A DNA stretch of 64,000 nt from an uncultured Roseivirga sp. (GCA_947493005.1 CANLOY010000001.1:744001-808000), one strand, 5' to 3'. Numbered from the stretch's first letter, positions 8,718 through 18,445 are shown. Notes: a model not told the origin generated them from the letters alone. Translations and numbers: made by a program.

Positions 8718-10118
8718 TCAGCTTTTCAAACTGCCAATCATATCCTCAGGCCTCACCCATTCGTCAAACTGTTCTGCAGTCAGGTATCCAAGGTTAACAG
8801 CCTCCTCTTTTAGAGTAGTGCCATTTTCATGTGCCGTTTTGGCAATTTTGGCTGCTTTTTCATATCCGATCTTGGTATTGAGAGCAGTCACAAGCATTAA
8901 CGAGTTGTTAAGGTGTTCTTGTATACTTTTGGTATTTGGTTCTATACCAATGGCGCAATTCTCTTCAAAAGAAACACAAGCATCACCAATCAAACGAGCA
9001 GACTGTAATACATTGTAAGCCATAACGGGCTTAAACACATTCAGTTCATAGTGGCCTTGTGCTCCACCAACTGTTACTGCCACATCATTACCCATCACCT
9101 GTGCACAAACCATGGTCATGGCCTCGCATTGTGTTGGGTTTACTTTACCTGGCATAATTGAAGAACCTGGTTCATTAGAAGGAATAATAATCTCTCCGAT
9201 ACCCGACCTTGGCCCTGACGCAAGCATTCTGATATCATTGGCAATTTTATTCAAAGAAACAGCCATTTGCTTCAATGCGCCATGAGTCTCTACCAACGCA
9301 TCATGAGCAGCAAGGGCCTCAAATTTATTTTCGGCAGTTATAAATGGTAAGCCTGTAAACTCTGCGATTTTACCAGCAACATGCTCGGCATAACCAGCTG
9401 GAGTATTGATGCCCGTTCCAACCGCAGTTCCTCCAAGAGCTAATTCAGACAGGTGAGACAGCGTGTTTTTCAAAGCCTTCAATCCATGATCCAACTGCGA
9501 TACATAACCAGAAAACTCCTGACCTAAAGTTAGTGGAGTAGCATCCATGAGGTGTGTACGACCTATCTTCACCACTTTCATAAACGCCTCAGACTTGGCC
9601 TTTAATGTATCACGGAGCTTCTCAACCCCAGGAATAGTGGTTTCAACTATCATCTTGTAGGCCGCTATGTGCATACCCGTTGGGTAAGTGTCATTAGATG
9701 ATTGTGACTTATTCACATCATCATTAGGGTGTATCAGACGATCTCCTTCGTCTAATTTGTTTCCAGCAATTACGTGAGCCCTATTCGCCACCACTTCATT
9801 TACGTTCATGTTGGATTGCGTTCCAGAGCCTGTTTGCCATACAACCAAAGGGAACTGATCATCCAGTTTTCCTTCCAGAATTTCGTCACAAACGGCTGAA
9901 ATCAGATCTCTTTTATCAGCACTCAAAACACCTAAATCACAATTTGTATGGGCAGCAGCCTTTTTCAAATAAGCAAATCCATATACTACTTCTAAAGGCA
10001 TACTTCCCTCAGGGCCTATTTTGAAGTTGTTTCTTGATCTTTCTGTTTGAGCACCCCAGTACTTTTCTGCAGGTACCTTAACATCGCCCATTGTGTCTTT
10101 CTCTATTCTATATTCCAT
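8718..10118 (-). CDS. fumC: Fumarate hydratase class II
   Basis: This TCA-cycle enzyme converts fumarate to L-malate in the cytoplasm. The 466-residue length matches FumC. The superfamily signature [11 protein letters not shown] is at residues 318-328, with the flexible loop carrying the catalytic Ser. [10 protein letters not shown] holds the catalytic-site His (about 189), and the [14 protein letters not shown] and SSNDTYPT substrate loops are intact. The gene is divergent from the LiaF-like gene across a 284-bp region containing 21-bp-spaced repeats. Confidence 0.96.
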   Translation of the reverse strand: MEYRIEKDTMGDVKVPAEKYWGAQTERSRNNFKIGPEGSMPLEVVYGFAYLKKAAAHTNCDLGVLSADKRDLISAVCDEILEGKLDDQFPLVVWQTGSGTQSNMNVNEVVANRAHVIAGNKLDEGDRLIHPNDDVNKSQSSNDTYPTGMHIAAYKMIVETTIPGVEKLRDTLKAKSEAFMKVVKIGRTHLMDATPLTLGQEFSGYVSQLDHGLKALKNTLSHLSELALGGTAVGTGINTPAGYAEHVAGKIAEFTGLPFITAENKFEALAAHDALVETHGALKQMAVSLNKIANDIRMLASGPRSGIGEIIIPSNEPGSSIMPGKVNPTQCEAMTMVCAQVMGNDVAVTVGGAQGHYELNVFKPVMAYNVLQSARLIGDACVSFEENCAIGIEPNTKSIQEHLNNSLMLVTALNTKIGYEKAAKIAKTAHENGTTLKEEAVNLGYLTAEQFDEWVRPEDMIGSLKS

Positions 10119-10240
10119 TGTAAAAATGATGTTTTAAGCGCCCCAAAATTAGGCATTGGCCTCTTGAACGTAAAACAAAAACAGTGTTATTCACCGAAAG
10201 GTGTCAGTTATGCAAAAGTTTTTGTCGAAAGTGTTGACCG

Positions 10241-10270
10241 TTTACCGATGGTCAGCGTTGCTTTACCGAT
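10241..10270. promoter_or_regulatory. Two TTTACCGAT direct repeats, 21 bp apart (candidate LytTR site)
   Basis: TTTACCGAT occurs at 10241-10249 and again at 10262-10270, exactly 21 bp apart, so on the same face of the helix. The complement ATCGGTAAA resembles the TTCGGTAA half-site found upstream of three nearby genes, but in the opposite orientation. It lies 31 bp upstream of a perfect -7 box (10301-10308), where an activator would sit. Confidence 0.5.
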
Positions 10271-10300
10271 TACGCAGGACCTCAAGCCCTTGATGCCCCG

Positions 10301-10308
10301 TACATTTG
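10301..10308 (+). promoter_or_regulatory. -7 element of the LiaF-like gene
   Basis: TACATTTG matches TAnnTTTG. No TTTG is present 19-22 bp upstream, which suggests an activator-dependent promoter fed by the direct repeats at 10241-10270. Confidence 0.5.
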
Positions 10309-10402
10309 AGTAGTCAAAAACAACAAAACAATTGGTCAGAGTTTGGTCGCTCGAAAAGTCCAAAGGTTAAAAAACTCAAAACAACACTTAAGAACTAAAG
10401 TC

Positions 10403-11110
10403 ATGGAATCTAAAATGAATAAAAGAATATTTACAGGGGCAATTTTCCTTATTATAGGTTTGTTCCTGACACTTGGAAACCTGGACATCGTATTGTTCAG
10501 AATTCCGGATTACCTTTTCGGCTGGTATTCTATTCTAATAATAGTCGGTGTTTTCATGGCTGGAGCTAGAGAAAAGCTCGGGCTGGGTATTACGCTTATT
10601 ATCATTGGTGGAATATTTATGCTTGACGAAATGGCCTATTACTACTACTGGGACTTTGAATTCAGAGATATATTCAAGTTATGGCCATTAGTATTCGTTG
10701 GCGTTGGTCTTTCTCTGATTCTTAAAAGAAACCGACACAATGATTATGAAAAAAAAAGCTTTGAAAACGAACTAGATACAGTTGATGAACTAGCCGTTTT
10801 CGGAGGATCTGAAAGAGTAGTTACCTCAAAAGAATTCAGAGGTGGAAAACTTACTTCAATTTTTGGAGGAACTGATTTAAACTTAGCAAACGCTGACTTA
10901 GCCTGGGGCACGAACGTATTGGATGTATTTGTTCTTTTCGGTGGTTGCGATATTAGAGTTCCTTCAGACATGAATGTGAAAGTAAAAGTAACTGCTATCT
11001 TCGGTGGCTTCTCAGATGAACGCAAGGTCATTAATGAAAATGAAAACAATGATGGAAAAGAGCTAATCGTTAAAGGACTCGTTCTTTTCGGAGGGGGAGA
11101 GGTTAAATAA
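10403..11110 (+). CDS. LiaF-like four-helix membrane protein with beta-helical C-terminal domain
   Basis: The 235 residues comprise four hydrophobic segments in the first 110 residues, then a cytoplasmic C-terminal domain with repeated FGG strands (AVFGGSE, SIFGGTD, VLFGGCD, AIFGGFS, VLFGGGE). This is the layout of LiaF/VraT-type proteins and related DUF5668 proteins, which modulate cell-envelope stress two-component systems in Firmicutes. The ATG at 10403 is chosen because upstream in-frame codons give only a basic, non-conserved extension. It precedes the LytS/LytTR pair with a terminator between, so a functional partnership is plausible but inferred. Confidence 0.75.
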   Translation: MESKMNKRIFTGAIFLIIGLFLTLGNLDIVLFRIPDYLFGWYSILIIVGVFMAGAREKLGLGITLIIIGGIFMLDEMAYYYYWDFEFRDIFKLWPLVFVGVGLSLILKRNRHNDYEKKSFENELDTVDELAVFGGSERVVTSKEFRGGKLTSIFGGTDLNLANADLAWGTNVLDVFVLFGGCDIRVPSDMNVKVKVTAIFGGFSDERKVINENENNDGKELIVKGLVLFGGGEVK

Positions 11111-11124
11111 CTTCTAACCACACA

Positions 11125-11156
11125 CATGAGTTACAAGTCTTTTCTTGTAACTCATG
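11125..11156. repeat. 13-bp perfect inverted repeat after the LiaF-like gene
   Basis: CATGAGTTACAAG (11125-11137) and its complement (11144-11156) enclose a 6-nt loop. There is no T-run directly after it, so it may be an mRNA-stabilising hairpin, or one of two hairpins together with that at 11185. Confidence 0.7.
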
Positions 11157-11184
11157 GTTAGCAGATGACAGCTTTTCACTAATT

Positions 11185-11207
11185 TCCGCTTCGTGCGGAT
11201 TTTTTTA
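11185..11207 (+). terminator. Rho-independent terminator/attenuator abutting the LytS start codon
   Basis: TCCGC and GCGGA form a 5-bp GC-rich stem around a TTCGT loop, followed by a run of T that ends at the A of the ATG at 11207. It would end LiaF-like transcripts, and the T-run occupies the place of the ribosome-binding site of the next gene. Confidence 0.65.
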
Positions 11208-12262
11208 TGAATCACCCATTTATACGAAATAAGAATATCATCATCTATACCATCATCTGGCTGGTGATAAGTACGCTGTTTGCGTTTGCACTTTTCTTTT
11301 TCTATGATTTTGAACCAAGAATTGCAGCAATAGACAGTCTAGTATTCAATGGAATATTCTATGGCCTAGGCCTCTCTTATTGGTTCAACGTGCGCTACAG
11401 CTCATTTGAAAAATCACAAATGCTCAACCTGGTGATAAGTCATGTAGCAGCATTGGTGATTTCTATTGCTTTGGCAGTCTTTCTAAGTCAAAGTGTCTTA
11501 AGGCGAATCCCTTCAGACGAAGAGTATTCTGTTTTCCTAAAAGATTCTATTCCATGGAGAGCAGCACTCGGTCTGATGTATTATTCAATTATTATTCTGG
11601 TCTACTACCTTATCCTTTATTATGATGATGTAAACCAGAAAATGAAAGAGCGATCTCAGTTGGAAACCATGCTGAAAAGCTCTGAGCTGGAAATGCTCAA
11701 ATCTCAGATCAACCCTCATTTCATTTTTAATAGCCTTAATTCCATTGCTTCACTAACAATAATTTCACCTGAAAAAGCTCGTGAAATGGTTGTTAAGGTT
11801 TCCGAATTTCTAAGGTACTCACTAGGTAAAGAAAATGACCAGATGAACACAGTTGAAGATGAACTCAACAATATCATTCTTTATCTGGACATAGAAAAAG
11901 TACGTTTCGGTGATAGACTAGCAATAGAAAAAGAAGTAGCCAAAGATTGCTTGTCTTCTACTTTACCAAACCTTATACTTCAGCCCATTTTTGAAAACGC
12001 CATTAAACATGGTATTTATGAAAGCCTTGAAAAAGTGACCATTAAGCTGAAAACATGGCAAGATCAAAATATTCTCAAAATAGAAGTCAGCAATCAGTTT
12101 GACCCAAATGCCGTAGGAAAAAAAGGCAAAGGCATTGGCTTAAAAAATGTTAGTGAACGACTGCGCCTTATTTATGGGGTGTCACAATTGGTATTTACTG
12201 AGAAGACTGATAACTTATTCACTGTTCGATTAGATATCCCTCAAATAGCAACCGAAGTATGA
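11207..12262 (+). CDS. LytS-type sensor histidine kinase (pair 1)
   Basis: The 351-residue membrane kinase has about four hydrophobic helices (residues 10-31, 42-60, 72-95, 117-139), a short coiled linker, and a His_kinase (PF06580) block LKSQINPHFIFNSLNSIASL with phospho-acceptor His171. A HATPase domain follows, with N box IFENAIKHGI and G box GKGIGLKNVSERL. It should sense a membrane or envelope cue and phosphorylate the LytTR regulator encoded next (4-bp ATGA overlap). The ATG follows directly on a terminator T-run. No later Met gives an intact first helix, so this start is kept. Confidence 0.9.
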   Translation: MNHPFIRNKNIIIYTIIWLVISTLFAFALFFFYDFEPRIAAIDSLVFNGIFYGLGLSYWFNVRYSSFEKSQMLNLVISHVAALVISIALAVFLSQSVLRRIPSDEEYSVFLKDSIPWRAALGLMYYSIIILVYYLILYYDDVNQKMKERSQLETMLKSSELEMLKSQINPHFIFNSLNSIASLTIISPEKAREMVVKVSEFLRYSLGKENDQMNTVEDELNNIILYLDIEKVRFGDRLAIEKEVAKDCLSSTLPNLILQPIFENAIKHGIYESLEKVTIKLKTWQDQNILKIEVSNQFDPNAVGKKGKGIGLKNVSERLRLIYGVSQLVFTEKTDNLFTVRLDIPQIATEV

Positions 12263-13005
12263 TCCGTACCATCATCATAGATGACGAAAGCCTGGCAAGA
12301 GACCTGATTAGAGCTTACTTAAAAAAGTTTGAAGACATTGAGGTAATTCAGGAGTGTGGTGATGGCTTTCAAGGTTTAAAAGCCATACAGGAGCACAAGC
12401 CTGACCTCATTTTTCTGGATATACAAATGCCTAAAATAACTGGTTTCGAAATGCTCGAACTTCTTGAAGAACCTCCAGTGATCATTTTTAGTACTGCTTT
12501 CGATCAATATGCCATCAAAGCATTTGAACTAAACGCTACTGATTACCTTCTGAAGCCGTATGCGGAACAGCGTTTTACAGAAGCAGTAGAAAAGGCAAAA
12601 CAGAAAATCGGCACCAAGAAAGTGGTCAAAGAAGAGCTAGAAAGCCTTCAGGAAACACGGGCAGAAAGTGATGAGTCACTCGATAGAATTGTAGTGAAAA
12701 CTGGAAATAAAATTCAGATACTTTCTCTTGAAAGCATCTCACACTTTGAGGCACAGGATGACTATGTGGCAATCCACTCGGAGCAAGGCAAGTTTCTGAA
12801 GTTAATGCGGATGAAGCATCTCGAAAACAAACTTCCTACTGGTGAGTTTGTGCGTATTCATCGTTCGCATATTGTCAATGTTAAGCAAATAGAGAAGTTA
12901 GAACTCTATGAAAAAGACTCTTATCTGCTACATCTCAAAACTGGCAATCGATTACCTGTTAGTAGAAGTGGACATGGTAGGCTCAAAGAGGTTTTGAAGT
13001 ATTAA
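12259..13005 (+). CDS. LytTR-family response regulator (pair 1)
   Basis: The 248 residues comprise a receiver domain (1-120) with phospho-acceptor Asp54 in IFLDIQMPKITG, acidic pair DD at 8-9 and the LLKPY lysine, then a LytTR DNA-binding domain (about 145-247) with the typical FEAQDDYVAIHS and FVRIHRSHIVN motifs. LytTR proteins bind two 9-bp direct repeats about 21-22 bp apart. Such repeats occur upstream of genes at 15591, 17876 and 18545. It is translationally coupled to its kinase. Confidence 0.93.
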   Translation: MIRTIIIDDESLARDLIRAYLKKFEDIEVIQECGDGFQGLKAIQEHKPDLIFLDIQMPKITGFEMLELLEEPPVIIFSTAFDQYAIKAFELNATDYLLKPYAEQRFTEAVEKAKQKIGTKKVVKEELESLQETRAESDESLDRIVVKTGNKIQILSLESISHFEAQDDYVAIHSEQGKFLKLMRMKHLENKLPTGEFVRIHRSHIVNVKQIEKLELYEKDSYLLHLKTGNRLPVSRSGHGRLKEVLKY

Positions 13006-13091
13006 TTTGCTTTTCTTTTGTTCTGACTACCAGACAAATGCAACTCTGAGAGTTTAGGTGTGTCTATCAAGTAGCACCAACCCCTCTCAAC

Positions 13092-15467
13092 ATGCTTAAA
13101 AACTATTTCCTCACTTCGCTAAGGTCACTGGTAAAGAATAAGTTTTACTTCTTCCTAAATGTTTTTGGCTTGTCTATTGGCATTGCCGCCTGTTTGCTTT
13201 GCAACCTTCACATCAATTATGAGCTAAGCTATGATCAATATCACAGCAATTCTGACAACATCTATCGTTTAGTCACCGGAGATGTAAAAGGTAACAATGG
13301 CTGGGTAAGGGTCTCTTCTCCTATGCCACCAGCTTTGCAAAGGAACGTGCCTGAAATTGAAAAGTATACCCGACTTACCAATATTACCCGAGATCCACAG
13401 GTTACAGTAGAACATGACAGCAAAATCTTCAGTGAAAGCAAGTTCTTCTTAGCAGACCCTGACATATTACAAATCTTTGACATTAACCTTATCAGAGGTC
13501 AAAAATCAGAGGTACTTACCGATTTAAACAGTGTGATTCTCTCCTCCTCCTCTGCCAAAAAGTATTTCGGAAACGAGGACCCAATAGGTAAAACCATAAA
13601 AGTGGATAGCCAATACGATTTTCAGGTTACTGGTGTTTTCGAAGATATCCCTTTCAACTCACATTTTGATTTCGATTTCCTGATCTCATTTCAAAACCTG
13701 GAAAGGGTACTATCAGGAACGAGTCTTACTGGAAACTGGGGGCAGTTTAACTATTTTGCTTACTTACAGTTATCAAAAGGAAGTGACCCACAAGTTGTTC
13801 AATCAAAAATACAGTCAACAGATGTGAACCTGGGAAACAACAGAAATTTTGATCTGGGCGATATTGGTATTCAACCGCTTTCTGAAATTCATTTTGTGGA
13901 TAACAGGGGAAACCTGAAACAAGCTTATAACTTTAAATACATCTATATCTATGGAGCTATTGCGCTTGCTATACTTTTTATCTCATTTATCAACTTTGTA
14001 AACCTCAGCATTGCAGGTTCTACCAAAAGAATCAAAGAGGTTGGTGTGCGAAAAGTAGTTGGTGCCAACAGAACACAGTTAGTTGTTCAGTTTATATCCG
14101 AATCTTTCTTAATTGCCATTTTTGCCACCGCAGTGTCCCTTGTTCTATCTATGTATCTGTTTATTCCGGCCGTCAACGACTTAATGAACAGTCAGATTTC
14201 CATAGATTTTAGTGATCCACTAATGCTAACGACCATAGCGAGTCTGCTTGTATTGATTGCATTAGGGTCAGGTTCATATATTGCTTTTTTCATTATATCA
14301 GCCAGGCCTATTAGTGCTTTGAAAGGCACCTTTAAAGCAGGTAGTAAAGGAAAAGCATTTAAAAACGTATTGCTTGGCATACAGTTTTGTATCTCAACTG
14401 TACTGATCTTATCGAGTGTCTTCATTTACAAACAACTCACATTTCTGGGAAATAAAGATCTGGGCATGTCTAAAGATCAGGTAGTAAATGTGGCTTTAAG
14501 TAACAAAACCGCTCAGGAAAACGGAAAACTGATTGCTTCCAGTTTTAAGCAAATTTCAGGAGTCAGAAATGTGGCAGCCACTGATTTTATTCCTGGAGCA
14601 GCTAACTGGAATCAAACAGTTTGGTGGGAAGGTCAGGAAGAGCCAATTAGCATGTTCCTGATTACAGTTGATGAAAATTTCATCGAAACTGTGGACATGA
14701 AACTGATAGAGGGAGATTTGGAATCCATTAAGGCTAATCAGGGCACACAATTCATACTAAACGAAGCCGCAGTTAAACAGATAGGTTGGCAAAATGCTTT
14801 GGGAAAATCATTTAGTGCCTATGGTCAGTCCAATGCTGTTCCTGTTGCCGGGGTAGTCAAAGACTACAACTTCCGATCGTTACACTATGGAATTGATCCT
14901 TGTGTTTTAGTGGTAGAACCTGAGAGAAACCATAACCAATTGGCAGTCAAGCTGGATGGCAGAAATGTTAGGCAACTGTTATCAGAACTTGAGACAGCAT
15001 ACCTTGAAGTACTGCCAGAGATGCAGTTTGAATACACCTTTATGGACGAAGGGTTTACCAAACTCTATGAAGCTGAAACACGAACAAGTAAAATTGTAGG
15101 TGCACTTACTTTTGTTGCAATACTGCTTGCAGTTTTAGGGCTCTATGCTTTATTGACATTTGCCGTTCAAGAACGTACCCGTGAATTGGCTATAAGAAAG
15201 GTGTTGGGTGTACAAATCAGACAGGTTCTTGTGCTTCTTTCAAACAGCTATGTCAAGTTGATGATTATAGCCAACTTGATTGCAATTCCTATTACTTGGT
15301 ATATGCTAGATGGCTGGCTGAGTAACTTTAGCTATAGAATAAGTTTGAGCTTTTTGACTTTTGGAATATCTATAACTACCACGTTTTTACTTATCTATTT
15401 GGTTGCTGGTCTGAAAACACTGCAGTCAAATAAAATCAATACAACCGATGCCCTAAGAAATGAATGA
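13092..15467 (+). CDS. MacB/FtsX-like ABC transporter permease
   Basis: The 791-residue inner-membrane protein has two MacB_PCD-FtsX units. A first helix (about residues 17-38) precedes a large periplasmic domain (about 45-275), three helices (about 280-400), a helix near 425, a second periplasmic domain (about 450-665) and three final helices (about 670-785). Conserved FtsX elements are IKEVGVRKVVGANR and TRELAIRKVLGVQ before the helices. No ATP-binding subunit is adjacent, which is common for these large permeases in Bacteroidota; they pair with a MacB-type ATPase elsewhere. It follows the LytS/LytTR pair by 86 bp. The substrate is unknown. Confidence 0.88.
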   Translation: MLKNYFLTSLRSLVKNKFYFFLNVFGLSIGIAACLLCNLHINYELSYDQYHSNSDNIYRLVTGDVKGNNGWVRVSSPMPPALQRNVPEIEKYTRLTNITRDPQVTVEHDSKIFSESKFFLADPDILQIFDINLIRGQKSEVLTDLNSVILSSSSAKKYFGNEDPIGKTIKVDSQYDFQVTGVFEDIPFNSHFDFDFLISFQNLERVLSGTSLTGNWGQFNYFAYLQLSKGSDPQVVQSKIQSTDVNLGNNRNFDLGDIGIQPLSEIHFVDNRGNLKQAYNFKYIYIYGAIALAILFISFINFVNLSIAGSTKRIKEVGVRKVVGANRTQLVVQFISESFLIAIFATAVSLVLSMYLFIPAVNDLMNSQISIDFSDPLMLTTIASLLVLIALGSGSYIAFFIISARPISALKGTFKAGSKGKAFKNVLLGIQFCISTVLILSSVFIYKQLTFLGNKDLGMSKDQVVNVALSNKTAQENGKLIASSFKQISGVRNVAATDFIPGAANWNQTVWWEGQEEPISMFLITVDENFIETVDMKLIEGDLESIKANQGTQFILNEAAVKQIGWQNALGKSFSAYGQSNAVPVAGVVKDYNFRSLHYGIDPCVLVVEPERNHNQLAVKLDGRNVRQLLSELETAYLEVLPEMQFEYTFMDEGFTKLYEAETRTSKIVGALTFVAILLAVLGLYALLTFAVQERTRELAIRKVLGVQIRQVLVLLSNSYVKLMIIANLIAIPITWYMLDGWLSNFSYRISLSFLTFGISITTTFLLIYLVAGLKTLQSNKINTTDALRNE

Positions 15468-15496
15468 TGAAAGCTGTAGACCCTTCAAGTCGTTTT

Positions 15497-15530
15497 ACGG
15501 TTCATCCAGACAATCCTACAATTCGGTAAG
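15497..15530 (+). promoter_or_regulatory. LytTR-like direct repeat, site A (TonB receptor promoter)
   Basis: ACGGTTCATC at 15497 and ACAATTCGGTAAG at 15518 start exactly 21 bp apart. The site ends 60 bp before the ATG at 15591. Sites B and C share the sequence, spacing and distance. Confidence 0.65.
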
Positions 15531-15590
15531 TCTTATTTATAGAAGAACAGCAATCACAACACCTTTGGTTAAAATTAAAGCCCAAAGGTT

Positions 15591-17756
15591 ATGCAACGAT
15601 TACAAATACTCTTCGCTCTTCTTTTGATCAGTTCGGTCAGCTGGTCACAAACAATTATAAAAGGCTCAATAAAAGACAACAAAGGGGAAACCATTCCGGG
15701 TGCCAATATCTACATTAAAGACTCATTTGATGGAACAAACTCAAAAGCAGACGGTACATTTTCATTCGAAACAACAGAATCCGGTTCGCAAATTCTGGTA
15801 GTAAGCTATGTAGGTTATAAAACTGTTGAACAACCTGTTGAACTAAATGGTACATCATTAAATCTCTCGCTTGTAATCCAGGAAGAAATTAACAAGTTAG
15901 ACGGGGTCACAATTACTGCTGGAGCATATGAAGCGAGCGATGTTAAAAAAGTAACGGTATTAAAGCCTCTGGATATAGTTACTACTGCAAGTGCTGCGGG
16001 TGACATTATGGGTGCAATCAATACCCTACCAGGAACAGCTACTGTTGGTGAGTCAGGCAGGTTATTCGTTAGAGGTGGAGAAGGGTACGAAACAAAAGTA
16101 TTTATAGATGGGCTTGAGGTGCGAAATGCTTTTGGTGCCACAGCTCCAAATGTGCCAACAAGAGGTCGTTTTAGTCCATTTCTTTTCAAAGGCACTACTT
16201 TTAGTACAGGGGGATATTCTTCAGAGTACGGACAGGCCTTGTCTTCTGCTCTTGTACTTAACTCTAACGATATAGCGGAAAAAACTCAAGGAGACATTTC
16301 AGTGATGTCCGTTGGAGGCGACCTGGCATATACCAAACGCTGGAAAAACACTTCCATCTCTGGTAAGGTACAATATACAGACCTACGCCCTTACCAAGAC
16401 TTGGTTAAACAGCTATTCGACTGGGAGCAAGCCCCTGTTGGTAAAGTAGGAGAGTTTGTATTCAGACAAAAAGTCAATACAAATGGAATACTCAAGGTTT
16501 ATGGAAATGTGGATTTCTCGAACTTTAAAATCAGGTTTCCCAACATCAATAACGGAGGGCTTAAAGACACCATTCATGTCGATAATGAATACGCTTATCT
16601 CAACGCAAGCTATAAAGACATTTTAAACAAAAAATGGAGTGTAAGAGGGGGGCTTTCCACTACTTATAACAAAGTAGGTACTGGCTTCAATCAAGACCAA
16701 ATTGATGAAACTGAAAAAGGTGTTCATGGAAAACTAGCCTTTAACTGGGACGCCCATGAAAAGGTTTCAGTAAATCTTGGAAGTGAATTTTTCCACAAGG
16801 ATTACAAGAGGTCATTAGACCTTGCTGATGGGTTCAATGGAAATTTCGACTTTGAAGATAATACACTTGCCAATTTTGCTGAGGTAGACTATTTCGTTTC
16901 AAATAAACTGATTTTCAGAACAGGGCTTCGCTACGAGCATTCTTCATTGCTGAATAAGCATTGGGTTAGCCCAAGGCTGGCAATGTCTTATAAGGTGAGT
17001 GAGTTTGGTCAGTTTTCAATGGCTTATGGTAGGTTTTTACAGGCACCACAAAATCAGTATGCGCTGGTAAACAACCAACTGGCGCCAGAACAAGCAACAC
17101 ATCATATATTGAACTATCAGTATATCAGGAATAATCGCATTTTCAGAGTAGAAACATACCTGAAGAAGTACGATAACCTGGTAAAGTTTCAAAGCCCAAA
17201 TGATTTTAACCCACTGAACTATTCAAATGCAGGTTTTGGTGAGGCAAAAGGTATAGATGTATTCTGGAGGGATAGCAAAACATTTAAAGAAACGGATTAC
17301 TGGGTATCTTATTCATATGTTGATTCAAAGCGTAATTATCAGAACTTTAATGAATTGGCAACCCCATCATTTCTTTCAAAGCATAACTTTTCATTTGTGG
17401 TAAAGCACTTTGTCGAGTCAATAAGAGTACAATTTGGCGCTACCTACAATTATGCTTCGAACCGCCCTTTTCATAACCCAAACAGAGAGGGTTTTCAGAA
17501 TGATGCGACACCAGCCTTTCATGATATAAGCTTGAATGCAGCCATTTTACTAAAGCAGAATATCATCATATACCTGTCTTCTTCAAATGTGCTAGGTAGA
17601 GACAATGTGTTTGGGTATGAGTATGCTTCTCAGCGAAATTCAAATGGTTTTTTTGACAGGCAGCCTATCAGACAAGGAGCTAAACGTTTCATATTTCTGG
17701 GACTGTTTATTACGCTAACAAAAGATGGTCAGGAGAATCAATTAGACAACTTATAA
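15591..17756 (+). CDS. TonB-dependent receptor with carboxypeptidase-regulatory-like domain
   Basis: This is an outer-membrane active transporter of 721 residues. A signal peptide ends near SWSQ (residue 20). A CarboxypepD_reg-like beta-sandwich follows (about 22-100: IKGSIKDNKGETIPGANIYIKD). Then comes the plug (about 120-230, with DIMGAINTLPGTATVGESGRLFVRGG) and a beta-barrel ending in FIFLGLFITL. It is short for a SusC-type receptor and has no SusD neighbour, so it is more likely a siderophore, metal or peptide type receptor; the substrate is unknown. A 21-bp-spaced LytTR-like site precedes it. Confidence 0.9.
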   Translation: MQRLQILFALLLISSVSWSQTIIKGSIKDNKGETIPGANIYIKDSFDGTNSKADGTFSFETTESGSQILVVSYVGYKTVEQPVELNGTSLNLSLVIQEEINKLDGVTITAGAYEASDVKKVTVLKPLDIVTTASAAGDIMGAINTLPGTATVGESGRLFVRGGEGYETKVFIDGLEVRNAFGATAPNVPTRGRFSPFLFKGTTFSTGGYSSEYGQALSSALVLNSNDIAEKTQGDISVMSVGGDLAYTKRWKNTSISGKVQYTDLRPYQDLVKQLFDWEQAPVGKVGEFVFRQKVNTNGILKVYGNVDFSNFKIRFPNINNGGLKDTIHVDNEYAYLNASYKDILNKKWSVRGGLSTTYNKVGTGFNQDQIDETEKGVHGKLAFNWDAHEKVSVNLGSEFFHKDYKRSLDLADGFNGNFDFEDNTLANFAEVDYFVSNKLIFRTGLRYEHSSLLNKHWVSPRLAMSYKVSEFGQFSMAYGRFLQAPQNQYALVNNQLAPEQATHHILNYQYIRNNRIFRVETYLKKYDNLVKFQSPNDFNPLNYSNAGFGEAKGIDVFWRDSKTFKETDYWVSYSYVDSKRNYQNFNELATPSFLSKHNFSFVVKHFVESIRVQFGATYNYASNRPFHNPNREGFQNDATPAFHDISLNAAILLKQNIIIYLSSSNVLGRDNVFGYEYASQRNSNGFFDRQPIRQGAKRFIFLGLFITLTKDGQENQLDNL

Positions 17757-17777
17757 TTGGTTATCAGCCTATTAGAT

Positions 17778-17810
17778 ACGATTCATCTTATAAATTCAAC
17801 GATTCGGTAA
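17778..17810 (+). promoter_or_regulatory. LytTR-like direct repeat, site B (DUF2141-like gene promoter)
   Basis: ACGATTCATC at 17778 and ACGATTCGGTAA at 17799 start exactly 21 bp apart. The site ends 65 bp before the ATG at 17876. Confidence 0.65.
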
Positions 17811-17875
17811 CTCCTTTTTTCAGTGAGTAGATAAGGGTGGTACTTTTAAAAAATCAAAAACGAAAAAGAAAGATT

Positions 17876-18316
17876 ATGAAAACAATTACAACCATACTAA
17901 TTGCTGCGGGGCTATTTCTAGGTTTAGTCCCGACAAAAAAAGAAACTGTAACCATCACTCTAACCATTGACGGCCTAAGGAATGATAGCGGTTTTATCAT
18001 GGTAGCTCTACACAATGGAGAATCTGAGTTTCCGGCAGGAGAGCCTTACGAAACGCAAGCTGTTGAAGCAAAAAAGGGTGCTGTTGAAGTGATTTTCAAA
18101 GATGTGCCCGCAGGAGACTATGCCATAGCAGTTGCACATGACGAGAACAATAACGAGCAAATGGATTTCAATGAATATGGAATGCCATTGGAAGGGTTTG
18201 GTTTTTCTAATGAAGCACAAGCTGAAACTGGCCCACCAGAATTTGATGCTGCTGCTTTTGATGCATCAGAAGATACAGAGGAATACATTGAGATAATTTA
18301 TCTGGGAGGTTACTAG
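17876..18316 (+). CDS. DUF2141-like secreted protein
   Basis: The 146-residue exported protein has a signal peptide (MKTITTILIAAGLFLGLVP). It continues with a beta-rich domain with VTITLTIDGLRNDSGFIMVALHN and GDYAIAVAHDENNNEQMDFNEYGMPLEGFGFSN. That is the DUF2141 signature, including a D-x-N-x-N-x-x-x-D loop that could bind Ca2+. The function of the family is unknown. The ATG at 17876 is preferred over a GTG 13 codons upstream because it begins the signal peptide. It carries the site B repeat and its own terminator. Confidence 0.82.
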   Translation: MKTITTILIAAGLFLGLVPTKKETVTITLTIDGLRNDSGFIMVALHNGESEFPAGEPYETQAVEAKKGAVEVIFKDVPAGDYAIAVAHDENNNEQMDFNEYGMPLEGFGFSNEAQAETGPPEFDAAAFDASEDTEEYIEIIYLGGY

Positions 18317-18334
18317 ACAATAAATCATCTAATG

Positions 18335-18369
18335 AAAAGCCCATGTTATAAAAAGCATGGGCTTTTTTT
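18335..18369 (+). terminator. Rho-independent terminator after the DUF2141-like gene
   Basis: AAAAGCCCATG and CATGGGCTTTT form an 11-bp stem with a 10-nt loop, followed by a T-run. Confidence 0.85.
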
Positions 18370-18445
18370 ATTAAAACCAAAGCACAGTTAACAACCATCC
18401 TCCTTGACACTAAAGAGAAACCAGAAGGTGGGAGTTCTAATGACT

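Noticed and set aside
10343-10402. TTG-initiated N-terminal extension of the LiaF-like protein
   Set aside because: The added residues are basic and unlike the family. The ATG at 10403 starts just before the first helix.
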